This document shows, one piece after another, positions 42,505 to 54,000 of a stretch of 64,000 nucleotides of DNA. The notes beneath the pieces are model-generated. The model was not told the origin of the DNA and did not search any database. It saw only the letters and a program-made list of their open reading frames with translations. Numbering within the stretch: position 1 is the stretch's first letter; each line of letters begins with the position of its first letter. The position numbers were made by a program, and so were the translations under genes. This stretch comes from Flavobacterium sp. LC2016-01 (lineage in GTDB: Bacteria; Bacteroidota; Bacteroidia; Flavobacteriales; Flavobacteriaceae): positions 372,001 to 436,000 of the forward strand of contig NZ_WMIC01000001.1 of NCBI RefSeq assembly GCF_009711135.1, given 5' to 3'.

Positions 42505-44157
42505 ATGAAAAAGAAATTCAATTATTTGTTAGCGTTTTCTATTCTTTTATTCTCCTCATTTTTATTTGCTCAAAAAGAGAAGTCCCAAAACGCAAATATT
42601 GGGACTAATGTGTCAAAACCAAAAGGATATCCAGTCGTTCCTTTTAAAGACACACTTTTTTATGTTTATAATAAAGTGGGATCTTTTTCTGCAGAAAATA
42701 GAGCAAAAGCAATAACAGAGAAAATAAAATCTTTGTATGAAAATGATCTTTTTGAGGCCGATTCCTTAAAGACTATTACTTCTGATATTAGCGTTGATAT
42801 TGTTTACAAAGGCGATTTAATACTAATGTCTGTTTTAAATGCCGATGCGGCTTCAGAAAATAAATCGGCTGAAGAAATTGCCATTCGTAATCTTAACGCG
42901 ATAAAAAAGGCAGTTATTTATCAAAACGAAAATTATTCACAGCTCCCAAAAAGACTCGGATATACGGCATTGCTGATCTTTATAATTGGCTTGGTTTTAT
43001 ATCTTGTGTCGAAAGTTTTTAATTGGATAAAACTTTATATTCTAAAAAATAGCGACCGATATTTTAAAGGAATAAAATACAATACTATTAATTTAATCGC
43101 GGCGAATAAACAGCAGTTTCTGATTATGCGATTATTTGGTTTTATAAAAGTAATTGCATTAATTTTTATAGTTTACCTGTCGCTTCCGGTTTTGTTCAGT
43201 ATTTTTCCTGCTACAGAGGTTTATACAACGACTTTGCTTCGCTGGATATTGACGCCTGCAAAATTGGCCGTTATGGGCTTTGTAGGGTTTCTGCCGAGTT
43301 TGGTTACTATCCTTGTCATTATTATTATCTTCAGATTTAGCGTTAAAGTAATTAAATTCTTTTTTGAAGAGATTAAGAAGGAAAATATTAAAATTGATGG
43401 TTTTTACAGCGATTGGGCAATGCCGACATTTAATATTATTCGGTTTTTGATGTTTGCCTTTATGCTTGTAATTATTTTTCCGTATTTGCCAGGATCTGAT
43501 TCAGACATTTTTAAAGGAGTTTCAGTATTTGTCGGTATTTTATTTTCATTGGGTTCTTCAAATGCCATTGCCAATATGGTTGCCGGATTGGTTATAACGT
43601 ATATGAGGCCTTTTAAGATTGGAGATTTTATAAAAATTGGAGATGTAAGCGGAGAAGTGATTGAAAAAACGGCTTTGGTAACAAGAATAAGAACGCCAAA
43701 GTTTGAAGATATTACAATCCCGAATGCGACAGTATTATCTAGTACATCTACAAATTATTCGGCGAATACAAAACAGTCGACAAATGGACTGCTTATTCAT
43801 ACCACAGTGACTATTGGTTACGATGTGCCTTGGAAAGACATTCATAAAGCTTTAATTGATGCAGCGCTAAAAACAGAATTAGCCGAGAAAACACCTCCGC
43901 CATTTGTTCTTCAGACTAGCTTGGACGATTTTTATGTGTCGTATCAAATTAATGTTTATACCAAAGAGCCAACAAAACAGCCTAGAATTTATTCATCACT
44001 GCATCAAAATATCCAAGATTCATTTAACGCTGCTGGAATCGAAATAATGTCGCCTCATTATAATTCGCTCCGTGACGGAAATGCCACAACTATTCCGGCA
44101 AATTACCTGAATCCAGATTACGAAGCACCTTCTTTTGAAGTAAAAAATAAGGGTTAA
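42505..44157 (+). CDS. MscS family mechanosensitive channel, long form
   Basis: A 550-residue protein with a signal peptide (LLFSSFLFAQ) and a periplasmic domain up to about 150. Helices follow at about 152-170, 210-230, 255-280 and 308-330, then the pore helix VFVGILFSLGSSNAIANMVAGLVITYM with small Gly/Ala/Ser residues. Next is the beta domain FKIGDFIKIGDVSGEVIEKTALVTRIRT and a C-terminal alpha/beta vestibule. It releases pressure on osmotic downshift. Its own 5' region of about 95 bases suggests a separate unit. Confidence 0.92.
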   Translation: MKKKFNYLLAFSILLFSSFLFAQKEKSQNANIGTNVSKPKGYPVVPFKDTLFYVYNKVGSFSAENRAKAITEKIKSLYENDLFEADSLKTITSDISVDIVYKGDLILMSVLNADAASENKSAEEIAIRNLNAIKKAVIYQNENYSQLPKRLGYTALLIFIIGLVLYLVSKVFNWIKLYILKNSDRYFKGIKYNTINLIAANKQQFLIMRLFGFIKVIALIFIVYLSLPVLFSIFPATEVYTTTLLRWILTPAKLAVMGFVGFLPSLVTILVIIIIFRFSVKVIKFFFEEIKKENIKIDGFYSDWAMPTFNIIRFLMFAFMLVIIFPYLPGSDSDIFKGVSVFVGILFSLGSSNAIANMVAGLVITYMRPFKIGDFIKIGDVSGEVIEKTALVTRIRTPKFEDITIPNATVLSSTSTNYSANTKQSTNGLLIHTTVTIGYDVPWKDIHKALIDAALKTELAEKTPPPFVLQTSLDDFYVSYQINVYTKEPTKQPRIYSSLHQNIQDSFNAAGIEIMSPHYNSLRDGNATTIPANYLNPDYEAPSFEVKNKG

Positions 44158-44396
44158 GGTATTGATATTAAGTTGTTAAGTTTGAAATTTTAACACTCTT
44201 TTTCTTTGCAGTTAATTTTATTAAAACTAACTTTAGCTGAGAATTCAGCAACGTTTTGCCGGCAATGATAAAAAATATCATTCATAAAGCAATAAAAGTT
44301 GACAGTGTTATGTTTTATTGAGATTGAAATGCTTTTCGAGAACTGAAAAGCATTAAGTAGTTGTAGTAGTATTTAGATTAATCTTTTAATTAATTA
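44158..44396. other. intergenic region with two hairpins
   Basis: AATGATA/TATCATT at 44266-44284 and AATGCTTTTC/GAAAAGCATT at 44328-44354, the second just ahead of the next gene and lacking a T-run, so possibly a regulatory or mRNA-stabilising stem. Confidence 0.4.
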
Positions 44397-44702
44397 ATGA
44401 TTATGAAAGGCAATCCACTTAGTCAAGAACAAAGCTTACAAGTGTTTTCAAATATGATCTCAAACAAAGTTCATAATGGATTTACACTGGAAGAAAGAAA
44501 TGATGAATTACTTTTTGCCGTACTTTCAAAAGGCGGAAAAGTGGTGAATCATGGTTTGAATTTTATTATTTTTTGCTTGACGTTAGGATTGTGGTCGTTC
44601 GCATGGCTTTATCTTACTTTAGAGGCCTCAAAGCAGAAAAAAATATTAGTTGCCATCGATGAAGATGGCGTTCCTTTTGAAGAAAAATGTTTAGTTGCTT
44701 AG
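44397..44702 (+). CDS. hypothetical small protein with one membrane helix, 101 residues
   Basis: A polar N-terminal part (MKGNPLSQEQSLQVFSNMIS, GFTLEERNDELLFAVLSKGG), then a hydrophobic helix at about 60-80 (FIIFCLTLGLWSFAWLYLTL), then KKILVAIDEDGVPFEEKCL. I know no family. Met at 44397 and 44403 are both possible starts. Followed by a bidirectional terminator. Confidence 0.7.
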   Translation: MIMKGNPLSQEQSLQVFSNMISNKVHNGFTLEERNDELLFAVLSKGGKVVNHGLNFIIFCLTLGLWSFAWLYLTLEASKQKKILVAIDEDGVPFEEKCLVA

Positions 44703-44722
44703 CAACTTAAATTACAAAATTA

Positions 44723-44775
44723 AAAAATTCCAAATTCCAATATGATTAATCATGTCATTGGAATTTGGAATTTTT
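44723..44775. terminator. bidirectional terminator between the 44397 gene and uvrA
   Basis: Nineteen-base perfect stem AAAAATTCCAAATTCCAAT / ATTGGAATTTGGAATTTTT, one of the strongest in the window, with T-runs in both directions. It shares its core with the helicase terminator at 16242. Confidence 0.9.
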
Positions 44776-44857
44776 ATTTGTTGTCAGGTTGAGCAGCAAA
44801 AAGTTTATGGTGAAAAAAAACTTAGAATCTCAGTAACTTAGAACCTCAGAACCTTTT

Positions 44858-47653
44858 TTATAATTTATCTTTCAAATAAATCCCAGTAACAGATTCTTTT
44901 ACTTTTACAATATCTTCAGGTGTTCCAACAGCTAATAGATGCCCACCATTTTCACCTCCTTCAGGTCCGAGGTCAATGATCCAGTCGGCACATTTGATTA
45001 AATCAAGATTATGTTCAATGACAATTATAGAATGGCCTTTTTCGATTAAAGCATCAAATGAAGCTAATAACTTCTTGATATCGTGAAAATGCAGACCGGT
45101 TGTAGGTTCATCAAATACAAATAAAGCTTTGTCTTTTGTTGCGCCTTTTACTAAAAACGAAGCTAATTTAATACGCTGTGCTTCACCGCCAGAAAGAGTA
45201 GAAGACGATTGTCCTAATTGAACGTATCCTAAACCTACATCTTGCAGAGGCTGTAGTTTTTGAGTGATTTTTGACTGCTTGTTTTTTTCAAAAAAAGCAA
45301 TTGCGTCATCAATAGTCATAGTCAGAATATCGTTGATGTTTTTATCGTCAAAATTGATCTCTAAAATCTCTTTCTTAAATCTTTTTCCGCCACAAGTTTC
45401 GCAAGGCAATGAAACATCGGCCATGAAAACCATTTCAATGTTTATTGAGCCTTCTCCTTTACAGGTTTCGCATCGGCCGCCATCAACGTTAAAAGAAAAA
45501 TGTTTGGCCTGATAACCTCTTATTTTCGAAAGTTTTTCTTTAGCATATAAATCTCGAATATCATCATAAGCTTTAATGTAAGTCACTGGATTTGATCTCG
45601 AACTTCTTCCAATTGGATTTTGATCTACATATTCAATATGTTTGATTTGAGAAAAAGAACCTTTTATTTCACTGAACTGACCCGCTTTTTCGGCAGCGTT
45701 TTCCAGTTTTTTCTGCATGGCAGGAAACAAAATCTTCTTGATTAAAGTACTTTTTCCACTTCCAGAAACTCCAGTAACGACCGTTAAAACATCAAGCGGA
45801 AAAGTAACATCAATGTTTTTTAAGTTATTTTCTCTTGCTCCAACGATATCAATATGATTTTTGAATTTTCGTCTTTTCTTTGGGACAGAAATTTCTAAAT
45901 CGCCATTTAAGTATTTTGCCGTAAGCGAATCTGATTTTAGGATTTCTTCATAAGTGCCTTGAGCGACTAAGTTTCCTCCAAAAGTTCCTGCTTCTGGACC
46001 AATATCAATAATCATATCGGCCGCTTTCATGATATCTTCGTCATGTTCAACCACAATTACAGTGTTTCCTAAATCACGAAGGGAAAGTAAAACCTTAATA
46101 AGACGTTCAGAATCTTTTGGATGCAGACCAATACTTGGTTCATCTAAAATGTACATCGAACCAACAAGACTGCTTCCTAATGAAGTCGCAAGATTAATAC
46201 GCTGTGATTCTCCTCCAGAAAGCGTTGAAGAATTTCGATTAAGTGTTAAATAATCCAAACCAACTTCAGTCAAAAATGATAAACGATTGTTGATTTCAAC
46301 CATCAAGCGCTTTGCAATTTGCGCTTCATAAACATTTAAATCGATGTTTTTGAAAAAAGTAACCAAATGTCTAATCGGCAAATCGACTAATTCTGAAACC
46401 GTTTTGCCATTGATTTTTACATATGAAGCTTCTTCACGCAAGCGTTTTCCGCGACAGGCGTGACATTTTGTTTTGCCTCGATAGCGCGATAACATGACAC
46501 GGTTTTGTATTTTATAATTTTTCTCTTCTAATTCTTTGAAAAAATCATTTAATCCCTGAAAATACTGATTTCCTTTCCAAACCAAATCTTTTTGCTCTTC
46601 AGACAATTGAAAATAAGGTTTATGAATAGGAAAGTCAAATTTGTAAGCATGCTTTACTAGTTCATCTTTATACCAGCTCATGCTTTCGCCTCGCCACGGA
46701 TAAATAGCACTTTCAAAAACAGATAAAGAAGTATTTGGAACTACTAAATCGGCATCAATACCGATAATATTTCCGTAGCCTTCACAAACCGGACAAGCAC
46801 CGTAAGGATTGTTGAAACTGAATAAATGAACATTTGGTTCTAAAAACGTAATGCCATCCAATTCAAAATTATTAGAATAGGAAAAACGCTTTTCTGTCCC
46901 TAATTCCTGCAGGAAACAAATCCCTTTTCCTTCAAAAAAAGCAGTTTGTACCGCATCTGCCAGACGGTTATAGAATTCTTCTTCCTCTTTGACCACAATT
47001 CGGTCGATGATTAATAAAATATCTTTATTATCTAATGAATGCAAGTCTGAAGCTGTAAACTCATCCAAACGAACCATTTCATTATCGACTAAAATACGGG
47101 CAAAACCTTGCTGTAAAAGCACTTTTAGTTTGTCTTCGAGCTGTCTTCCTTCTTCTAAATGAATAGGAGACAAGAGAAGCCATTTGCTGTCAATTTCTAA
47201 AGTCTTTACATCAGAAATAACATCGGTTACGGTATTTTTTTTGACTTCCTGCCCTGAAATTGGAGAAAAAGTACGACCAATTCTAGCGTATAAGAGTTTG
47301 ATGTAATCATAAATTTCCGTCGAAGTACCAACAGTCGAACGCGCATTTGTAGTATTCACTTTTTGCTCAATTGCAATTGCGGGTGCTATACCTTTTATAT
47401 ATTCTACTTTTGGTTTGTCCAAACGTCCCAAAAACTGACGTGCGTATGAAGATAAACTTTCTACATAACGGCGCTGTCCTTCGGCATATAAAGTATCAAA
47501 TGCCAAACTGGATTTTCCTGATCCCGAAAGTCCTGTAATCACAACAAGTTTATTTCGCGGAATCGCAACACTTACATTTTTTAAATTATGTACCTGTGCT
47601 CCTTTAATGATGATATTTTGCTTTGGGTCGAGTGTAGAAAGGTCAATTTGCAT
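44858..47653 (-). CDS. uvrA: UvrA, excinuclease ABC subunit A
   Basis: The 931-residue DNA-damage recognition protein of nucleotide excision repair. Two ABC ATPase halves: Walker [21 protein letters not shown] and [15 protein letters not shown]; signature [15 protein letters not shown] and [15 protein letters not shown]. Zinc modules are [12 protein letters not shown] and [13 protein letters not shown] with CETCGGKR. The start at 47653 ([13 protein letters not shown]) is the ATG nearest the conserved INGAxxHNLKN-type stretch. Length is normal. A bidirectional terminator lies at its 3' side. Confidence 0.97.
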   Translation of the reverse strand: MQIDLSTLDPKQNIIIKGAQVHNLKNVSVAIPRNKLVVITGLSGSGKSSLAFDTLYAEGQRRYVESLSSYARQFLGRLDKPKVEYIKGIAPAIAIEQKVNTTNARSTVGTSTEIYDYIKLLYARIGRTFSPISGQEVKKNTVTDVISDVKTLEIDSKWLLLSPIHLEEGRQLEDKLKVLLQQGFARILVDNEMVRLDEFTASDLHSLDNKDILLIIDRIVVKEEEEFYNRLADAVQTAFFEGKGICFLQELGTEKRFSYSNNFELDGITFLEPNVHLFSFNNPYGACPVCEGYGNIIGIDADLVVPNTSLSVFESAIYPWRGESMSWYKDELVKHAYKFDFPIHKPYFQLSEEQKDLVWKGNQYFQGLNDFFKELEEKNYKIQNRVMLSRYRGKTKCHACRGKRLREEASYVKINGKTVSELVDLPIRHLVTFFKNIDLNVYEAQIAKRLMVEINNRLSFLTEVGLDYLTLNRNSSTLSGGESQRINLATSLGSSLVGSMYILDEPSIGLHPKDSERLIKVLLSLRDLGNTVIVVEHDEDIMKAADMIIDIGPEAGTFGGNLVAQGTYEEILKSDSLTAKYLNGDLEISVPKKRRKFKNHIDIVGARENNLKNIDVTFPLDVLTVVTGVSGSGKSTLIKKILFPAMQKKLENAAEKAGQFSEIKGSFSQIKHIEYVDQNPIGRSSRSNPVTYIKAYDDIRDLYAKEKLSKIRGYQAKHFSFNVDGGRCETCKGEGSINIEMVFMADVSLPCETCGGKRFKKEILEINFDDKNINDILTMTIDDAIAFFEKNKQSKITQKLQPLQDVGLGYVQLGQSSSTLSGGEAQRIKLASFLVKGATKDKALFVFDEPTTGLHFHDIKKLLASFDALIEKGHSIIVIEHNLDLIKCADWIIDLGPEGGENGGHLLAVGTPEDIVKVKESVTGIYLKDKL

Positions 47654-47802
47654 AAAAAAAGTCAATTTTTACAAAAGTAATCAATTTTAAGCAGAGTTTT
47701 GTTAAGGATATTGTTCCAAATCTTAACAGAATTACCATGTTAGGTCTTGAAAATTAGATATCGAAACGACAATCTAAATTGATCACAATTCGTTTCCCGT
47801 GG

Positions 47803-47834
47803 TTGAGGCGATGGGTTATATTTGAATATATTTG
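47803..47834 (+). promoter_or_regulatory. promoter candidate for the PUL regulator gene
   Basis: TTG (47803-47805), 21 bases, TATATTTG (47827-47834), a full match to the consensus. A second TATATTTG lies at 47817-47824. The leader would be about 140 bases. Confidence 0.5.
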
Positions 47835-47856
47835 AGAAATATTTTGAAAAACATAG

Positions 47857-47876
47857 CCTGAGGTTTTAACCGCAGG
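47857..47876. promoter_or_regulatory. 20-bp palindrome in the PUL-regulator leader
   Basis: CCTGAGGTTTTAACCGCAGG; the halves CCTGnGGTTn are inverse. It may be an operator or a dispersed repeat unit. The closest gene start is 103 bases downstream. Confidence 0.4.
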
Positions 47877-47978
47877 AGCGCAATGTATTCGCGTAATTTT
47901 GAAAAAAAATATTGTTTCAACTGCAAAATATCCTATTTTAGAACTGTTTTAGTATTATTTTAATATCCTGACCAAATT

Positions 47979-50780
47979 TTGAAAACTAAACTATCTATCT
48001 TCTTTTTTTTATTGAATTTCCTGCTGTTCGGCCAGGAATTCCCGCCAATTATTAAGTATTCATCTTCTGTCTATGGAGCTGGAAATCAGAGCTGGATGAT
48101 TTCGCAGGACGATCAGAATTATTTGTATTTTGCTAATAATGACGGACTTTTAGAGTATAATGGAACAAATTGGCAATTGTATCGTGCTCCAAATGAAACA
48201 ATTCTGCGCTCTGTAAAAGTAATCGGAAATAAAATCTACACAGGAACTTACATGAATTTTGGTTACTGGACGAGAAAACCAGATGGCAGACTGAAATATA
48301 CTTCGCTTAGCAATACAATCAAAAGCAAAATATTAGATGATGAACAATTTTGGAACATATTAAAATACGATCAATGGGTTTTGTTTCAATCGCTTAACCG
48401 AATTTACATTTATGATACAAAGACGGGACAGTTTAAAATTATTGCCCCAAAAAATGGTGTTATAAAATCATTCGCGCCAAAAAATGCGATCTATTTTCAA
48501 ACGATGAAAGAAGGTCTGTTTGAAATCGAAAGCGGAAAAGCAAAGTTAGTTTCCGATAATCCGATTTTGAAAAAATTTACGATTGCCAATATTTTCACTA
48601 CCGATGAAGGTTTATTAATTCAGACACAGCTCGATGGAATGTATAAATTGGTCAAAAATACACTGACTCGTTTTGTTACCGATGTTGATTCAGAATTAAA
48701 ATCGAGTTTTGTTTACAGCAGTCAGCGTCTTCAAAATGGAAATTTTGCTTTAGGAACGGTTTCAAACGGAATTTTTGTTTTATCGGATAAAGGAAAATTA
48801 AAATATCATTTATCACAAAGTAAAGGATTGAGCAATAATACCGCTTTGTCGCTTTTTGAAGATAAAGATCAGAATTTATGGGCTGGTCTTGATAACGGGA
48901 TTAACTGTATCAATATGCAGTCACCAGTCCACAGTTTTACTGATGACTCGGGAGTTTTGGGAACGGTTTATGCTTCGGCAGTTTACAAAGGACTTTTATA
49001 CATTGGAACAAATCAAGGACTTTTTTGCAGACCGCTTGAAAGCAACATCGATTTTAAGTTTATAAACGGAACAAAAGGTCAGGTTTGGTCACTTTTTGTT
49101 TATGATGATACGCTCTTTTGCGGACATGATTCGGGAACATTTGTAGTTGCAAATGACACGGCTAGAAGTATTTTTTCAGCATCTGGAAGCTGGAAATTTG
49201 AACCAGTTCCTCATAATAAAAATCTTTTGCTTCAAGGAAATTACTACGGAATTTCGGTTTTAGAAAAGGTGAATAATCAATGGGTATTTCGAAATAAAAT
49301 TAAAGGATTTGATTATTCATCCCGTTATTTTGAAATTTCAAATCATTTAGATGTTTATGTGAGCCATGAATATAAGGGGATTTTTAGATTGAAATTGTAT
49401 AATTCATTACTAAAAACAGATAATTTCTATACTTATAAATCGCCTCAAAAAGGAATCCGTGCAAGTTTGACTAAGTTTAATAATTCGATTTATTATGCCT
49501 ATAAAGCGGGTATTTTTAAATTAAATGCGGCAACAAAGCAATTTGAAAAAGACACTGTTTTAAGTTCGATTTTTGAAAATGATGAATATAATTCAGGTAA
49601 ATTAATTGTTGACAATTCGAATAAAATCTGGCTGTTTTCTAAAAACTATATTCATTATTTCTCGGCCAGTAAATTAAGCAGTCAGCTTAAGGAAAATGTA
49701 ATTCCGATTCCGGCATCTTTGACAAATTCGATGCTCGGATATGAAAATATCACCCAAATTTCTAAATCAAATTATCTAATTGGCACAACAGATGGTTATT
49801 ATACTTTAAATATTGATGATTTAAGTTTTAAAAATTACACCGTTTTTATAACTGATATCGCCATGAATAAGCAAAACGAAGCACTGAAAGATGTTGCTAT
49901 TCAAGAAGAAGGAAGTTTTGCATCAAACGAAAATAATATAACATTAAATTATACCGTTCCGGAATACAACAAATATATTAATACAGAATATCAATACTCG
50001 CTGGAAGGTTTTCAAAATGAATGGAGCGAATGGAGTACAAAAGCAACTGTGAATTTCAAAAATCTTTCTCCGGGAAAATACACCTTTAAGGTTCGGGCAA
50101 AATACGCTAATACAATTCTTGAAAATACCGCCGTTTATACATTCACAATTTCAAAACCTTGGTATTTGACTAATCTTGCCGTTTTTATTTATTTTCTATT
50201 GATGCTGGCAATGGCTTATTTCATTAACAAAGCGTACCGAAATTATTATCATAAACAAAAAGAAAAATTAATTGAAGAGAATAATCTTTTGCTCGAAATC
50301 AAAGAATTAGAAAACGAACAGCAATTAATGAAACTGAGAAACGAACAGCTTTCTCAGGATGTAGATACAAAAAGCAGGGAATTAGCTGTTTCGACCATGA
50401 GTTTAAACAGTAAGAATGAATTGTTGGCTTTTATTAGAGAAGATTTGCAGAAAACGGTTCCAGGTGAAAGCAAAAATATAAAATCAGTTATCAGTACGAT
50501 TAATAAAAATATTACCGAAGAGGATTCCTGGAATGTTTTTAAAGAAGCTTTTGATAATGCCGATAAAGATTTCTTAAAAAGAATCAAACAGCTTCATCCT
50601 TTATTGACTCCAAATGATTTGCGTTTGTGTGCCTATCTTCGTTTGAATCTTTCATCCAAAGAAATCGCACCGCTTTTCAATATTTCTGTCCGAAGTGTTG
50701 AGATTAAAAGATACCGTTTGCGCAAAAAAATGGATTTGCAGCACGAAATCGGTTTAGTTGAATATATTCTGGCTGTATAG
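47979..50780 (+). CDS. one-component membrane sensor-regulator, beta-propeller + Y_Y_Y + LuxR-type HTH
   Basis: A 933-residue protein starting with TTG at 47979, with a signal peptide (ending LLFGQ). Residues about 25-620 are repeated short strands of a two-propeller sensor (NDGLLEYNGTNW, DNGINCI and similar). About 645-735 is a Y_Y_Y domain (TEYQYSLEGFQNEWSEW, LSPGKYTFKVRAKYA). A transmembrane helix lies at about 735-757, then a coiled coil, then a C-terminal LuxR-like HTH (LTPNDLRLCAYLRLNLSSKEIA and SVRSVEIKRYRLRKKM). There is no histidine kinase or receiver, so it joins periplasmic sugar sensing directly to DNA binding. It probably activates the susCD operon that starts 240 bases downstream. 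Confidence 0.88.
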   Translation: MKTKLSIFFFLLNFLLFGQEFPPIIKYSSSVYGAGNQSWMISQDDQNYLYFANNDGLLEYNGTNWQLYRAPNETILRSVKVIGNKIYTGTYMNFGYWTRKPDGRLKYTSLSNTIKSKILDDEQFWNILKYDQWVLFQSLNRIYIYDTKTGQFKIIAPKNGVIKSFAPKNAIYFQTMKEGLFEIESGKAKLVSDNPILKKFTIANIFTTDEGLLIQTQLDGMYKLVKNTLTRFVTDVDSELKSSFVYSSQRLQNGNFALGTVSNGIFVLSDKGKLKYHLSQSKGLSNNTALSLFEDKDQNLWAGLDNGINCINMQSPVHSFTDDSGVLGTVYASAVYKGLLYIGTNQGLFCRPLESNIDFKFINGTKGQVWSLFVYDDTLFCGHDSGTFVVANDTARSIFSASGSWKFEPVPHNKNLLLQGNYYGISVLEKVNNQWVFRNKIKGFDYSSRYFEISNHLDVYVSHEYKGIFRLKLYNSLLKTDNFYTYKSPQKGIRASLTKFNNSIYYAYKAGIFKLNAATKQFEKDTVLSSIFENDEYNSGKLIVDNSNKIWLFSKNYIHYFSASKLSSQLKENVIPIPASLTNSMLGYENITQISKSNYLIGTTDGYYTLNIDDLSFKNYTVFITDIAMNKQNEALKDVAIQEEGSFASNENNITLNYTVPEYNKYINTEYQYSLEGFQNEWSEWSTKATVNFKNLSPGKYTFKVRAKYANTILENTAVYTFTISKPWYLTNLAVFIYFLLMLAMAYFINKAYRNYYHKQKEKLIEENNLLLEIKELENEQQLMKLRNEQLSQDVDTKSRELAVSTMSLNSKNELLAFIREDLQKTVPGESKNIKSVISTINKNITEEDSWNVFKEAFDNADKDFLKRIKQLHPLLTPNDLRLCAYLRLNLSSKEIAPLFNISVRSVEIKRYRLRKKMDLQHEIGLVEYILAV

Positions 50781-51021
50781 TAGCACGAAAAAACAGCCAA
50801 AATAACTATACATTACCACAACATTATGACTTTGTTAGGGTTTTATAACGCAAATGTTAAAGAAATTAACATTCGTAAATATTAGTCGTTTCAGGATTTT
50901 TTTTGCGAAATCTTGAAATTAGTAACATTTTTTTTGAGATGTATGTTTTTTGTTGAGGTTAAATTTAGCGGATTCCTAATTGGAACGAATAAATTTATCT
51001 TTCAATAAAAACTAACTAATT

Positions 51022-54000
51022 ATGAAATCGAAATTGTTACTAATTGTACTATCGTTGTGTACATCATTTGCCTTTGCGCAATCTTATGATGTAAGCGGAA
51101 CGGTAGTAGATGGGTCAGGATTATCACTGCCTGGCGTAAATGTAAAAGTTAAAAGTTCGTCTCAAAGTACAACCACAGACTTTGATGGATCTTTTAAGTT
51201 AACCGGAGTTCCAAAAGGAGCTTCAATTGTCTTTAGTTATATTGGTTACAGAACGCAGGAAATTGCAGTTTCTGGAACTATAATGAATGTAAAGATGGCC
51301 GACGACGCAAAATCCCTTGAAGAAGTCGTTGTTATTGGTTACGGTACTCAAAAGAAAAGAGAAATTACCGGAGCCGTTTCTGTTGTAGACAGCAAAACGC
51401 TGGATATTTTAAAACCAACAAGAATTGAGCAAGCGCTTCAAGGTACCGTTTCGGGTGTGAATGTGACTACACAGTCTGGTGCGCCGGGAGCTGGTTTGGA
51501 TATTCGTATTCGAGGTATTGCTACCAACGGACAAAATTCGCCAACAGCTATTATAGACGGTTATGTGGGTGATTTTAGTTTGTTGAATCCAAATGATATT
51601 GAAAGCATTACAGTTTTAAAAGATGCTCAGGCGGCAATCTATGGAACAATTGGTGCAAATGGAATTATTTTGGTGACAACCAAAATGGGTAAAAAGAACT
51701 CTAAAACTAAAGTTTCGTTTAACAGCTATGCAGGATTTCAGGAAACATCTAGGAAACTTCCAACTTTAAATGCTACCGAATATGCACTTTTATTAAATGA
51801 AAGTTATGCAAATGGAGGAAAAACAATTCCTTATCCAAATGTAAGTGGACTAGGAAAAGGCACAAACTGGCAAGATGAAGTTTTCCAGAAAGGTGCACCT
51901 CTTATTAATAACGACTTGACTATTTCTGGAGGTTCAGAAAATATTACCTACTCTATCAGTGGATCGCATTTAGATCAAGAAGGTATTGTTGGAGGTGATA
52001 AATCGGGTTATTTAAGAAATACGGCAAGAATTGGTTTAGGCGCTGATTTAAGCAGTAAAATTAAATTGAGAACAAATGTTATCTATACTTATTTCACTAG
52101 AAAAACATTAAATGAAAATGGCCTTGGATCTGTATTGTTTAATGCTTTAAACGTTCCTGCAACGTTAAATCCATATAATGCTGACGGCAGTTTTACTCTT
52201 GTGCCAAATACTACAGGATTAGGAAATGAAATCATTAATCCGCTGGCGCAAATTGCAAATACTTATAACAGTTATAATTATAAAAAAATAAACGGAAACT
52301 TTGGACTGGATTATAAAATCTTCAAAGGATTTACCTTAGCAAGTGCTATCGGTTTTAATACTTCAAACAGTGAAGGAAAAGACTTTGCACAACAGATTAG
52401 TTATGGTGGAAAAGTTTTTGATGTTCAAAGAAGTTCAGTAACGCAAAGAGCAGTAAATGATAATAATTATTCATTTGACCTTTATGGAACTTATGAAACA
52501 AAAATTGCAGAAAATCATAATGTAAAGGCAACTGTTGGTACAACAATCTTTAAAGAATGGGGTAACGGACTTTCAGCAACGGGTTTTGATGTTCCAAATA
52601 ATTCTTGGGATTTTGCCGATATTTCTTTAACAAAAGGAATTTCGGAAACGCTTACAAACAGTTCGTATAATTATGACCAGAGAAGATTATCCTATTATGC
52701 AAGACTTCAGTACGATTATAAAGAGAAGTATTTACTGTCTGGAATGACCAGACGTGATGCTTCGACTAAATTCGGACCAGGAAATAAAATTGGATATTTT
52801 TCATCCGTTACGGGTGGATGGATTGTTTCGAAAGAAGATTTCTTCGGAGAGCCTAAGTTTATAAATTTCTTAAAGCTAAGAGCTAGTTATGGAACGTTAG
52901 GAAATGACCAAATTCCGAATTATGGTTATTTAGGACTTTTGAACGGTGAAGCAACTTATGTTTTTGACGGTGCAATTGTAAACGGAAGTGCTACAGGTCA
53001 GGTTCCAAACCCAGATTTAAAATGGGAAGAAGCTGAGAAATTTGATGTTGGTTTGGATATGAAAATCTTAAACGACAAAGTTTACATCGTTGCCGATTAT
53101 TTCAGTGATATCAGAAAAGATTTATTAGTGCCAAATATTCCAGTTTCTGGAATCAACGGAACAGGAGCTCCGGGTGCAAGTGCTCCAACTTTAAACGCGG
53201 GATCGGTTAAAAATTCAGGTTTTGAATTCGCAATTGATTATAAAGATAAATTCTCAGATAATTTTAATTTCAGCGTAGGCTACAATGTTACTTTTCTTAA
53301 AAATGTTGTGCAACAAGTAAATAATGGCACAGGGTTTATTGAAGGAGGCGCTTTTGGCGTTGGACAGCCTGCACCTTCACGTATGGAAGTAGGTCAGCCA
53401 ATGGGTTATTTCTATGGATATAAAACCGATGGAGTTTTCCAAAATCAAGCAGAAATCGATGCGCATCCCTCTCAAATTGCTTTAGGCGCAAATGCTGCTC
53501 CTGGTGATCTTCGTTACGTTGATGTTAATGGAGATGGAAAAATCGATACAAATGATAAAACCAATATTGGCGATCCAATTGCCGATGCAACAATGGGTTT
53601 CAATATACAGATGAATTATAAAAATGTGGATTTTGCGATGTTCACCTTTGCTTCAGTAGGAAATGATATGGTTCGTAATTATGAAAGAACACTTTCAGAT
53701 GCTAATCGTTTAAATTATGTTTTAGACAGATGGACAGGCGAAGGATCAACAAATTCAACTCCAAGAGTTACAACGGGGGCAACAGCAAACAATGTTTTTT
53801 CTGATTATTTTGTAGAAGATGCTTCTTATTTCAGAATCCAAAATATTCAATTAGGATATTCTCTTAGTCCAAATGTGGCTCAAAAAGCAGGCCTTACAAA
53901 ATTAAGACTTTACGTTGGGGTAAATAATTTATACACATTTACAAAATATAAAGGTTTTGATCCAGGCGCTTCATTTGGTCCGCAAAATCGTGATAATGTT

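Larger units (their letters stand above)
47654..47978. other. divergent intergenic region between uvrA and the PUL regulator
   Basis: Contains a plus-strand promoter candidate (47803-47834) and the palindrome at 47857-47876. The remainder is AT-rich without an ORF. Confidence 0.5.
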
